Below, piece by piece: positions 13,506 through 20,008 of a DNA stretch of 23,108 bases. The notes beneath the pieces are model-generated. The model ran no database searches. It saw only the letters and a list, made by a program, of their open reading frames with translations, and was not told where the DNA came from. Positions within the stretch are counted from its first letter, which is position 1. The number at the start of each line of letters is the position of its first letter. Origin of the DNA: a virus. The translations under genes were made by a program, and so were the position numbers. Location of the stretch: positions 1 to 23,108 of IMG/VR virus record IMGVR_UViG_3300034198_009790; one strand, 5' to 3'.

Positions 13506-13506
13506 G

Positions 13507-13523
13507 TGCAATAAATTTATGCA
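13507..13523 (+). repeat. Short near-perfect palindrome before the 13524 gene
   Basis: TGC-A-ATAAATTTAT-GCA fills the 18-nt gap between stop 13505 and ATG 13524; ATAAATTTAT is a perfect palindrome flanked by TGC/GCA arms with one bulged base. It could be a small operator or only AT-rich spacer. Confidence 0.3.
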
Positions 13524-14003
13524 ATGAAACTAGATACATTCAATCAATCTAAAGTTCGTTGGCACCTTGGTTATAACTTAACCTCGGTGCCAGCTGGTGA
13601 CCAAGCACGTTTAGAAGAAGCAATTAACAATATTCAAGACTCTTTTTGGTACAGCAAAATTATTGAACAGATTGGTCGGTGTGATGAAGCTGAAAAGCGC
13701 ACCGATATGACAGGTAGCGTCAACAATGCTGAAGTACCAAAAGGACGTTTAGAAAACATTGCTGGTGACGTTGTTCGTACCGTTAGCACTACAGACTTTA
13801 AAGATACGCTTAAAACCTGGACACAGATTTATTTATACGAAACTGATCGTCTTGCATTGCACTTATACGTTCCTAACTATAGGAATCCAGAGCAAGCACG
13901 ATATAGGTTTAATAGAGAAGGTTCAGAATTTATTCAAGCTTTACCTGGTCCTGCCGATGTTTCTATTGGCACCAGAATTAAATTCATGGAAGAGTTACGA
14001 TAA
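13524..14003 (+). CDS. 159-aa protein, candidate head-tail adaptor
   Basis: The product is mostly helical at the N-terminus (about 20-60, LEEAINNIQDSFWYSKIIEQI) with a beta-rich C-terminal half (LHLYVPNYRNPEQARYRF, about 112-131). Length, the mixed helical/beta build and the position between capsid and hydrolase genes fit a head-tail adaptor or neck protein that docks under the portal. No signature I can name is present, so this is contextual. The stop TAA overlaps the next ATG by one base (TAATG), implying coupled translation with the transglycosylase-like gene. Confidence 0.6.
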   Translation: MKLDTFNQSKVRWHLGYNLTSVPAGDQARLEEAINNIQDSFWYSKIIEQIGRCDEAEKRTDMTGSVNNAEVPKGRLENIAGDVVRTVSTTDFKDTLKTWTQIYLYETDRLALHLYVPNYRNPEQARYRFNREGSEFIQALPGPADVSIGTRIKFMEELR

Positions 14004-14617
14004 TGGCAAATTTTAGACCGGGGCAGATAGCTAATTTGCTGCGACAGCAGGGTGTTGCTGAAGATAAAATTCCAACAATGACTGCTATTGCATTAGCAGA
14101 ATCAAGTGGAAATACTCAAGCATTTAATCCAACTGGGCTAGATAAATCATTTGGGCTATTTCAAGTCAATATGCACGGGGGTCTTGGACCTGCCAGGATG
14201 AAACAGTTTGGATTAAGAAGTGAACAAGAACTTTTTGATCCAACAGTAAACGCACGCGCTGCAAAACAAATCTTGGGAAGCCAAGGTTTAGGTGCATGGA
14301 CTACCTATACCAGCGGTAAGTATAAAGAGTTTTTACCACAAGCTCAACAAGGTTTATCTGAAGCAAGTCAAAAACCAGAATTTCAACAACAACAGCAACC
14401 TAGCGCAACAACTCCAACAAGCAAAGAGTTTCTTTCTGCGTTTACTGAACATCTTAATAAACAAAATGAACTCTTAGAAGCAGTTGTTAAATCTAAAAAA
14501 GAAAGTTTCACTCAAAACGATGACCCCTATGGCTTAAAAAATATCCCTATTCCCAAACCAGGTAATCCTCAAGACATTGCAAATCAAATGTTGCAATCAT
14601 CTTACTCTTACGTTTAA
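14003..14617 (+). CDS. Lytic-transglycosylase/lysozyme-like virion hydrolase
   Basis: Residues 1-111 match the soluble lytic transglycosylase/lysozyme fold. ALAESSGN has the candidate catalytic Glu at 33, SFGLFQVN (49-56) corresponds to the GLxQ(I/V)N substrate-groove motif, DPTVNARAAKQIL (79-91) is the conserved helix, and AWTTYTSGKYKEFL (98-111) ends the domain. Such enzymes cleave peptidoglycan glycan strands. A Gln-rich linker (about 120-135) follows, then a helix LNKQNELLEAVVK (about 151-163) and the C-terminus NPQDIANQMLQSSYSYV. There is no signal peptide or holin nearby, so a virion-borne enzyme that opens the wall during entry is likelier than a lysis endolysin. Its partner gene follows after 5 nt. 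Confidence 0.85.
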   Translation: MANFRPGQIANLLRQQGVAEDKIPTMTAIALAESSGNTQAFNPTGLDKSFGLFQVNMHGGLGPARMKQFGLRSEQELFDPTVNARAAKQILGSQGLGAWTTYTSGKYKEFLPQAQQGLSEASQKPEFQQQQQPSATTPTSKEFLSAFTEHLNKQNELLEAVVKSKKESFTQNDDPYGLKNIPIPKPGNPQDIANQMLQSSYSYV

Positions 14618-14622
14618 AAACA

Positions 14623-15246
14623 ATGGCTGGAATAAGTGTTGTTGATTTAGCCAAAGCCTTTGAAGGATACGGATTAAAAGCAGGAGAAAATCCTGAGGTT
14701 GGTTCTGGCAAAGTAGGCAAACATGCTCCTGGTTCTTATCACTACTCTGGTGAAGCTATAGATGTTACTGACTGGCGTTCGGGTGACTGGAAGAAACGCA
14801 CAGGAGATTTACGCTGGCGTGGAGCAGAATTAAAAAAAGTAGTTCCCGGTTTACTTGAGGTTTTAGGCCCTGGAGACCCTGGGCACGATACTCATCTTCA
14901 TGTAGCAGGTAAAGAAATTAACATTACGCCGCAACAAACCGAGTGGTGGGCAACAGGGCGTTGGAAAACACCAGAAGGAAGGGTGATGGCAACAATGCCA
15001 GGTGCTCAACAACTACAACAAGCGCAATCAACAGAACAACAAGAAGACCCTGGCAAAAAACAATTAGCTGAATACTTACAAAGAAATAATGAATTGATTT
15101 CTCAAGTGGTTGAACAATTAAAACCAAAAGATAAAACAACAGGTACTGCAGGGTTAATGGAAGAACTGTTTTCTTCTCCTGGCTTCAGTCAAGATTTCTT
15201 AAGCAATGCAATTGCTGCTGCATCTAAACCAACTCAGTACGTTTAA
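14623..15246 (+). CDS. M15/VanY-like peptidoglycan peptidase with the same C-terminal docking region
   Basis: Residues 1-100 carry the zinc-peptidase pattern of the M15/hedgehog fold: SYHYSGEAID (38-47), giving ligands H40 and D47, and HDTHLHV (88-94), giving the HxH pair H91/H93. Such enzymes cut peptide stems or cross-links in peptidoglycan. It follows the transglycosylase-like gene by 5 nt, so the pair would attack both the sugar and peptide parts of the wall. A Gln-rich linker (about 128-143) leads to LQRNNELISQVVEQL, alike in sequence to the helix in the neighbour, and to a C-terminus ending SKPTQYV. These shared ends suggest that both enzymes attach to the same virion site. Confidence 0.8.
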   Translation: MAGISVVDLAKAFEGYGLKAGENPEVGSGKVGKHAPGSYHYSGEAIDVTDWRSGDWKKRTGDLRWRGAELKKVVPGLLEVLGPGDPGHDTHLHVAGKEINITPQQTEWWATGRWKTPEGRVMATMPGAQQLQQAQSTEQQEDPGKKQLAEYLQRNNELISQVVEQLKPKDKTTGTAGLMEELFSSPGFSQDFLSNAIAAASKPTQYV

Positions 15247-15249
15247 TTT

Positions 15250-15262
15250 TTGCTGTTATAGT
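15250..15262 (+). promoter_or_regulatory. Extended -10 promoter candidate (TGT-TATAGT)
   Basis: TTGCTGT precedes TATAGT (15257-15262) in a 38-nt gap, with 22 nt left to ATG 15285. It belongs to the TTGC plus TATAnT family seen at 4098 and 10888. Confidence 0.5.
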
Positions 15263-15284
15263 AAGTAAAGATTAGTACAAAAGC

Positions 15285-15530
15285 ATGGGTTCTAGTTCTG
15301 GAAGCAATAAAAAAGAGTTATCAAAAATTGCAGCAGCAGTTCCAATGTCAGGTGTAAACAAAGACATTGCTTATGCTGCTATTAATTCTGCAAACTTAAA
15401 TGATCCAGAAACCATTCACCGCATGGCAGGTACTGTGTTTGGTGGACCTACCCCTGGCACATTTTCAGCACAAAAAGCTCCTAACCGTTACACTCAACAA
15501 GGTGCTTTAGGTGTTTCAATTCCTGAATGA
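15285..15530 (+). CDS. 81-aa protein of unknown function
   Basis: The product has 81 aa: Ser/Gly/Lys-rich at the start, then a helical part (IAYAAINSANLNDPETIHRMAG, given here only by its position about 28-49) and a Gly/Pro-rich end. There is no membrane segment and no motif I recognise. A candidate promoter lies 22 nt upstream, and the stop overlaps the next start (ATGA), so the 59-aa gene downstream is probably translated with it. Confidence 0.6.
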   Translation: MGSSSGSNKKELSKIAAAVPMSGVNKDIAYAAINSANLNDPETIHRMAGTVFGGPTPGTFSAQKAPNRYTQQGALGVSIPE

Positions 15531-15706
15531 ATATGACAGAGTTTTCTCCATCCAGGACAAGAATGGCAGGTCAAGCTCTTAAAGAGAATTTAACTGCTCA
15601 TGAAGGCATCATTAAACATCACACTCATTCTGCTAACGGTACTGATAAGTTAACTCATGTGCCAGGCATGATGACGTATGGGTTTGCTGAACAAAGATTG
15701 ATTTGA
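15527..15706 (+). CDS. 59-aa His-rich small protein
   Basis: ATG 15527 overlaps the previous TGA (ATGA). The frame runs 59 codons to TGA 15704-15706. The product contains a cluster HEGIIKHHTHSANGTDKLTH with five His residues plus another in the next turn, which could bind metal. No family is recognised. The coupling overlap and the exact fit between two neighbours support it being real. The sequence from ATG 15533 (MTEFSPSR) is an alternative start. Confidence 0.6.
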   Translation: MNMTEFSPSRTRMAGQALKENLTAHEGIIKHHTHSANGTDKLTHVPGMMTYGFAEQRLI

Positions 15707-15718
15707 TTGCATTAGAAT
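15707..15718 (+). promoter_or_regulatory. -10-like box TAGAAT with upstream TTGC
   Basis: TTGCAT followed by TAGAAT (15713-15718) fills the gap after the 59-aa gene, 25 nt before ATG 15744. It is another member of the spaced promoter family. Confidence 0.45.
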
Positions 15719-15743
15719 AAGTACAACTTGTTGTTACTGTGTA

Positions 15744-15911
15744 ATGGGTAAGATGCCCCCAGCTCTTCTTGCGCACTTCAAAGAGAAGGCAGAAAAAAAA
15801 GAAGGCGCCAGCCCTGAAGAAAAGAAAGAAGGTGACAAAGAAAAACGTAAAGAAGCTGTTAAAAAAGCACGGATTAAGTTAGAAGAAAAGAACAAAAAAC
15901 CTAGTAATTGA
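15744..15911 (+). CDS. 55-aa highly charged Lys/Glu-rich protein
   Basis: The frame ATG 15744 to TGA 15911 gives 55 aa starting MGKMPPALLAHFKEKAEKKE. Almost the whole remainder is Lys, Glu, Asp and Arg, so it is probably a single long charged helix. The opening (MPPALLAHFKEK) is reminiscent of small proteins in phages of marine cyanobacteria, but this is from memory and weak. It has its own candidate promoter 25 nt upstream and a promoter for the next gene after it. Function is unknown. Confidence 0.6.
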   Translation: MGKMPPALLAHFKEKAEKKEGASPEEKKEGDKEKRKEAVKKARIKLEEKNKKPSN

Positions 15912-15923
15912 TTGCGCTACAAT
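15912..15923 (+). promoter_or_regulatory. -10-like box TACAAT with upstream TTGC
   Basis: TTGCGC followed by TACAAT (15918-15923) lies 26 nt before the TTG start at 15950. A good ribosome site (CGGAGA, about 15939-15944) lies between the two, so promoter, ribosome site and start are correctly ordered. Confidence 0.5.
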
Positions 15924-15949
15924 ACTTTTAGCATTAATCGGAGATACCC

Positions 15950-16735
15950 TTGAGTTCTACAGCTGTTAACCGCCAGCCAATGATGCTGGATCGCCCGTTG
16001 CTTACCAGCACACTGGTAACAACGGCTTCTGGGCAGTCTTTTGCTACCAGCCTGATTCCAACGGCTACTGGTAACAGCACCAAAATTATTGACGTTAATA
16101 CTGCAGGTACTGATAACTCAATTAGTGGTGCTTATATTGACGAGATTTGGTTTCAATTTAGTCAGTTATCCAACAAATATTTTGCTCCTACAGCTGCAGT
16201 AACTGGTACATATTCTGCTACAAGCACCAGCGTTACAGTTACTTATGCCAACCATAACGTTCAAGTTGGTCAGCAAATCTATTTAGATTTTACTAGCTAT
16301 AGTTCTGGTTCAGTTCCTGCAGATGACACTCTTTCTGTAACTGCTGTCACAGCTAACACATTTACTTGCACTATCCCTTCTCTTGCTGGCACAATCACTG
16401 GCAACGTCAATATTTATTTGCCTACTGATTTTTGTTTTTACTTGGTTAATACCAGCAGCATTACCAGTATCTCTCAGTTTTTGCCGTTATTTACGGTTAG
16501 CGTTCCTAGTGTTTCTGCATCGCAGAACTACAGTTTAACACTTAATTCAATCCTTCCATTAATCAATCAACCTGTTACGCATTCTGGTGCTAATTTTAGT
16601 AGCGCAAACAGCACTGTGGCGCCTAAGATGCGTGGTTTGTTAATTGGTAATGGTTCTGCTTTGTATGTGTCTGTAGGCGGCAGCACGGCCCTTACAAACG
16701 GGTTCTACGTCAACATGCAAGGCGGTTACTATTGA
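15950..16735 (+). CDS. 261-aa structural protein with one ~70-aa repeat module
   Basis: The TTG start is chosen because CGGAGA lies about 6 nt upstream; the next ATG (residue 11) has no ribosome site. The protein is Thr/Ser-rich and probably all-beta. Residues 85-157 form a module (starting GTYSATSTSVTVTYANHNVQ) that also occurs four times in the next gene. An N-terminal MMLDRPLL is echoed by ILYDRPFP in the 19296 protein, a possible shared attachment segment. It ends MQGGYY and lies 8 nt before the 850-aa gene, so the two probably act in one complex. A tail or nozzle component is inferred; no enzymatic motif is present. Confidence 0.7.
   Translation: MSSTAVNRQPMMLDRPLLTSTLVTTASGQSFATSLIPTATGNSTKIIDVNTAGTDNSISGAYIDEIWFQFSQLSNKYFAPTAAVTGTYSATSTSVTVTYANHNVQVGQQIYLDFTSYSSGSVPADDTLSVTAVTANTFTCTIPSLAGTITGNVNIYLPTDFCFYLVNTSSITSISQFLPLFTVSVPSVSASQNYSLTLNSILPLINQPVTHSGANFSSANSTVAPKMRGLLIGNGSALYVSVGGSTALTNGFYVNMQGGYY
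16202..16420 (+). repeat. Repeat module copy A (residues 85-157 of the 15950 protein)
   Basis: This unit shares the pattern GTYxxTxxxVTV...H...VG...YLDFTS...T.SVTAVTANTFTC...G.V.I with four units in the 850-aa protein. The match is at protein level; the DNA has diverged. Confidence 0.7.
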
Positions 16736-16743
16736 GGTAACTT

Positions 16744-19296
16744 GTGACTCGTATTAACGGGTTTACTCAAAATTTTAGCTCTGGAGTTACCAAGGGATTT
16801 AATTCTCCAGGTAAACCTGTTGATGGAATTGAAACTTACAAAGCGGTAGATAACCCGTTTAAGTTTACACCTAAATCTGACGACTTTAAAAGCCGCATTA
16901 AGTTCTACGACCGTGATTCTTTATGGGCGCGGTGGAGACGCGGCTATGAATTATACACAATTACTCAAAGTGTTTTAGGTTCATACGCAACTGAACGAGC
17001 TTCTTATGGCGACTTTAGGATGTATTGCGCCTACCAGCTGTTCCCTGGCATCTATATTCCAGCGCGAGTTTTTACATTTCCTACAGCAACCGATGAAATT
17101 AATGAACAGATTGTTGGCATAAGAGATGCTAATGGATTTAACTTTTACAACTTTGGGTTATCTATTCTTGCTGTTCGTTATTTAAAAACTGTTCAAAGTG
17201 GGACCTACACACAAACGTCAACAACGTTAACAGTTACTGCAACCAATCATGGTTATTCTGTTGGAAATACTGTTACGTTAGTTATAACAAGTGGCGCAGC
17301 TTCTACGGCAACATTAACAATTGCAACTGCAACAACCGATACATTTACATGTACAATTACAGGAGGCGAAATTACAACTGGAACTGTAGACATTAAAACT
17401 GCTACAACTTTTTCTGATCTTAATTGGAATGAAACAAGAGTAAAGCTCCGTTCTATTTTTCCACCTATTCCTTTTCTTCTTGGTGAACGTTTAGTAGATC
17501 GAGTAGTTGAAAAAGACCCTGGAGTTGCCTCTACTTATAGCAGAACAGGAACTACTGTAACTGTTAATTGTGTTAGCCCTCATGGCCTTGCAACTGGAAA
17601 CACAGTTTTTGCTGATGTTACAAGTGGAACTGTTACTTCAAAGCAATACATTATTACTGTTACCAGCACTACTCAACTTCAATTTACAACTTCAAGCAGC
17701 GGAAGTACAAGTGGAAATCTAATCATTAATCGTTTGATTTCTGGTTACGATTATGAAGACTATGCAGGCTATACCTTAAATGGAATTGATTACACAACTA
17801 CTGAATTAATTTTTCAACGTGAAGACAGCTATAGCGCAAAAACAACTGATAACAAAACAGAAATAATTGCTCCAGCTTATCGAGGGTTTATTGTTGGTAG
17901 ATTTTTAACAACTGAAATTCGTTATCAGTGTACTTGCCCTGACTACACTCGTCGTTCTGGTTATAATTTATTTAAAGAAAACACTAGCAATAAATTTCCA
18001 AATACAGCAATTACATCGGTTAAGCCAGGACAAAAAGTAAATAAAGATAACTCAATTTCTGATGTTCGGGATCAACCTGGAACCTTCGGTGATCTTGGCT
18101 ATATTGCAACAGTGTCAAATTTTTATGATACTCCAAATTATAACGACACTTCTGCAACTTCTTATAACAATCTAAAGTATTATCAGCTGCGCTGGTGCAA
18201 ACATATCTATGCAGCTTTGTTTTCAATTAATCATGATGAAGGCAATACGCTTGTTCTTGGATCAGGAACTTATCAGCAAGCTGGTGCTAACGTTGTAATT
18301 GCAATTGAAAACCATGGATTAAATGCTAACAGTAAAATTCAAATAAATTTTACAAGTGGCTCAGCAATATCAGGAGAGTACACAATAACCGAAGTTGTTA
18401 ATGTAAATACATTTAAGATTGTTTATCCATTTAGTTCTACAACTAACGGTTATTGCTCTGTAGCAAATGTTAAACGGCACCAGTTTGTTAATCAATGGTT
18501 ATTAGAGCCAAGTGATAAGCCAATCGGAGATGACCTAGACACCTTCTATAAGAACTTTAATAAAGAAAATAACCGGCTTAGGCAAGCTGCTGAGCGGCTT
18601 TCAATGATGAAACAAGGTATGAAGTGGGTTGGAAGTTTACAAGTTGCCAGTGCCTCTACGCAACCTACTCAGACCGCTAATTATGATACTCAACTTCTTT
18701 CTATGATATTATCGGATAACATTCGTCGTGATGATACAGGAAATTTAAATAGATCAGTCAATAGAGCTGGTGTTTTACAAAACAGTACGCAACGAATGTC
18801 AGCAATGATGAGCAAGCTTATCAATGTTGAACCAAGTCAAATTCTTGGTGAAAACTTTGGAATGCTTGATCAACCTTTGGACGAGTACGATACAACTTAT
18901 CAGTTTGGATTGCTTGATAATGGAGTATATTTAAATGGCCTACCTTTTTCTAATCCTGGCGCTAGAACTTCAGGGTTTGATTTTTCAAATGCAACGTATG
19001 TTCAAACAGGAGCAGAGATTGTAGTAACAACTGCTGTGTTCCATAATTTACAAATCGGTACTTATGCTTACCTAGATGTTCTTACAGGAACAGCAGCTGA
19101 TGCAATTTTAAAAATTACTGCTGTAACTGCTAAAACTTTTACTGTAGTTTCTACTACGACATTTACAAATACATCTGGAACAATGAATTGCTATCCGCCA
19201 ACAGAAGATCCTGCAACAGTCACTGTGCTTGATTGTTTAACTTATGATCCTAGTATCCCTCAAGAATTTACTCTTGATGCAGGGACTTATTCATAA
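16744..19296 (+). CDS. 850-aa tail protein with four repeat modules and a SWIM-like Cys/His set
   Basis: The GTG start follows GAGGTAA by 4 nt. The N-terminal 150 residues are aromatic/basic and mixed (SLWARWRRGYELYTITQSVL), and residues about 580-720 are helical. Between and after these lie beta modules at 153-218, 263-328, 507-577 and 749-818, each inserted between different host-domain segments. CTCPDY (C396, C398) and WCKHIY (C485, H487) give a CxC...CxH set like a SWIM zinc finger, separated by 86 residues. Size, place after the adaptor and hydrolases, and no fibre-type repeats fit a tail nozzle or tail-hub protein, but no family is recognised. The large number of insertions is unusual. 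Confidence 0.75.
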   Translation: MTRINGFTQNFSSGVTKGFNSPGKPVDGIETYKAVDNPFKFTPKSDDFKSRIKFYDRDSLWARWRRGYELYTITQSVLGSYATERASYGDFRMYCAYQLFPGIYIPARVFTFPTATDEINEQIVGIRDANGFNFYNFGLSILAVRYLKTVQSGTYTQTSTTLTVTATNHGYSVGNTVTLVITSGAASTATLTIATATTDTFTCTITGGEITTGTVDIKTATTFSDLNWNETRVKLRSIFPPIPFLLGERLVDRVVEKDPGVASTYSRTGTTVTVNCVSPHGLATGNTVFADVTSGTVTSKQYIITVTSTTQLQFTTSSSGSTSGNLIINRLISGYDYEDYAGYTLNGIDYTTTELIFQREDSYSAKTTDNKTEIIAPAYRGFIVGRFLTTEIRYQCTCPDYTRRSGYNLFKENTSNKFPNTAITSVKPGQKVNKDNSISDVRDQPGTFGDLGYIATVSNFYDTPNYNDTSATSYNNLKYYQLRWCKHIYAALFSINHDEGNTLVLGSGTYQQAGANVVIAIENHGLNANSKIQINFTSGSAISGEYTITEVVNVNTFKIVYPFSSTTNGYCSVANVKRHQFVNQWLLEPSDKPIGDDLDTFYKNFNKENNRLRQAAERLSMMKQGMKWVGSLQVASASTQPTQTANYDTQLLSMILSDNIRRDDTGNLNRSVNRAGVLQNSTQRMSAMMSKLINVEPSQILGENFGMLDQPLDEYDTTYQFGLLDNGVYLNGLPFSNPGARTSGFDFSNATYVQTGAEIVVTTAVFHNLQIGTYAYLDVLTGTAADAILKITAVTAKTFTVVSTTTFTNTSGTMNCYPPTEDPATVTVLDCLTYDPSIPQEFTLDAGTYS
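17200..17397 (+). repeat. Repeat module copy B (residues 153-218)
   Basis: GTYTQTSTTLTVTATNHGYS start, TSG in the middle, TTDTFTCT near the end. It aligns with the other copies without large gaps. Confidence 0.7.
17530..17727 (+). repeat. Repeat module copy C (residues 263-328)
   Basis: STYSRTGTTVTVNCVSPHGL start, DVTSG centre, SGNLIIN end. It is the third unit in the 850-aa protein order counting copy A. Confidence 0.7.
17929..18204 (+). other. SWIM-like CxC...CxH zinc-finger candidate in the 850-aa protein
   Basis: Codons for C396-x-C398 begin at 17929, and C485-x-H487 ends at 18204. SWIM fingers have CxC, a spacer, then CxH followed by small and hydrophobic residues, as in WCKHIYAALF here. 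The 86-residue spacer is longer than the usual short spacer, so the fold would need an inserted loop or subdomain. Confidence 0.5.
18262..18474 (+). repeat. Repeat module copy D (residues 507-577)
   Basis: GTYQQAGANVVIAIENHGLN start, NFTSGSAISGEYTIT middle, VNTFKIV near the end. It begins about 20 residues after the zinc-finger-like CKH. Confidence 0.7.
18988..19197 (+). repeat. Repeat module copy E (residues 749-818)
   Basis: ATYVQTGAEIVVTTAVFHNL start, LTGTAADAILKITAVT middle, AKTFTVV near the end. It is the last of the five copies, near the C-terminus of the 850-aa protein. Confidence 0.7.
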
Positions 19297-19709
19297 TGAC
19301 CGTACAAATTCTTAGTCGTCGTTCGACCATCTTATATGATCGCCCGTTCCCTGCTAGGTTGGGCGCAGCTGAGCTTGCTGTAAACCTTAACGTTGGGGAC
19401 CCTGGCCTCTTCTTTGCTAATAGCACTGGTTCTTCTTTAATCAAGATAGGGCCTACGTTTGTTGGTTCTACTGCTCCCAACCTGTCACCTATTGGTTACA
19501 CTTCTTTATCAAAAGGTGAGTCTTGGCTTGATACTGCAAGCAGTCAGATCTTAAAAATTTATGACGGTACTGCCTGGCAGATCGGCAAAGCTGTTGCTTC
19601 CATGGGAGCTTCTTTTCCTGCTAGCCCCGCTAATGGCCAGCTTCACTATGTTGAAGGAACTGGCCTTTATATCTACCGCACCAGTGTTTCAACCTGGACA
19701 CTTGTTTAA
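19296..19709 (+). CDS. 137-aa fibre-type virion protein
   Basis: The start shares a base with the previous TAA (TAATG). The N-terminus RRSTILYDRPFPARLGAAEL followed by AVNLNVGDPGLFF is a pattern common at the start of phage tail-fibre and adhesin proteins. Then come GTAPNLSP-like and KGESWLDT...LKIYDGTAW segments of short beta units (about 75-95), and a second LHYVEGTGLYIYRTSVSTW unit near the end. It is probably a short tail fibre or the base of a fibre. Its stop TAA overlaps the stop of the convergent minus-strand gene. The exact receptor or attachment role is not visible. Confidence 0.7.
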   Translation: MTVQILSRRSTILYDRPFPARLGAAELAVNLNVGDPGLFFANSTGSSLIKIGPTFVGSTAPNLSPIGYTSLSKGESWLDTASSQILKIYDGTAWQIGKAVASMGASFPASPANGQLHYVEGTGLYIYRTSVSTWTLV

Positions 19710-19963
19710 GTAAAGTGAGTGCCGTTAGCCATTAACCGATCAAGAATCCTGTCCAGTTTTTTATGAACAGATTCCATTTCTCTTCGGAAATCTTCCTTTA
19801 AAACATAGTCGCGGATAACACGATCTTCTAATGTTTCAAGATCTTTTTCAATGGTTTGAAAACGACGATCAAGCCGATCTTGAAAGCTGCTGTAAGCTTT
19901 ATTGATACCTAAAAACGCGCCAATAGCGCCAGATACAGCCGCTAAGATATTCTCAAACGACAT
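19706..19963 (-). CDS. Small membrane/coiled-coil protein, the only minus-strand gene
   Basis: The product has 85 aa. Residues about 5-24 (ENILAAVSGAIGAFLGINKA) form one short hydrophobic segment, followed by about 55 charged residues with heptad spacing (LDRRFQTIEKDLETLEDRV), a coiled coil. This build fits a small phage membrane protein such as a holin-associated or XhlA-type lysis accessory; XhlA proteins usually have the reverse order, so the call is weak. It lies in the fibre cluster, opposite to all neighbours, and shares the TTAA at 19706-19709 with the plus-strand stop. A -10-like TAGAAT lies 24 nt upstream of its start. Confidence 0.7.
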   Translation of the reverse strand: MSFENILAAVSGAIGAFLGINKAYSSFQDRLDRRFQTIEKDLETLEDRVIRDYVLKEDFRREMESVHKKLDRILDRLMANGTHFT

Positions 19964-19987
19964 TCTAAACTTGGAACTGCTTTTACT

Positions 19988-19993
19988 ATTCTA
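19988..19993 (-). promoter_or_regulatory. Minus-strand -10 box TAGAAT for the 85-aa gene
   Basis: The minus strand reads TAGAATA from 19993 to 19987, with 24 nt to the ATG at 19963. It is one arm of an inverted repeat whose other arm is the plus-strand TAGAATA at 20009-20015. Confidence 0.5.
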
Positions 19994-20008
19994 GGGGATT
20001 CAACAACT

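Noticed and set aside
13507-13523. T4-type late promoter suggested by AATAAATT before the 13524 gene
   Set aside because: The TATAAATA consensus is not met, no other gap has it, and the site is better described as a short palindrome.
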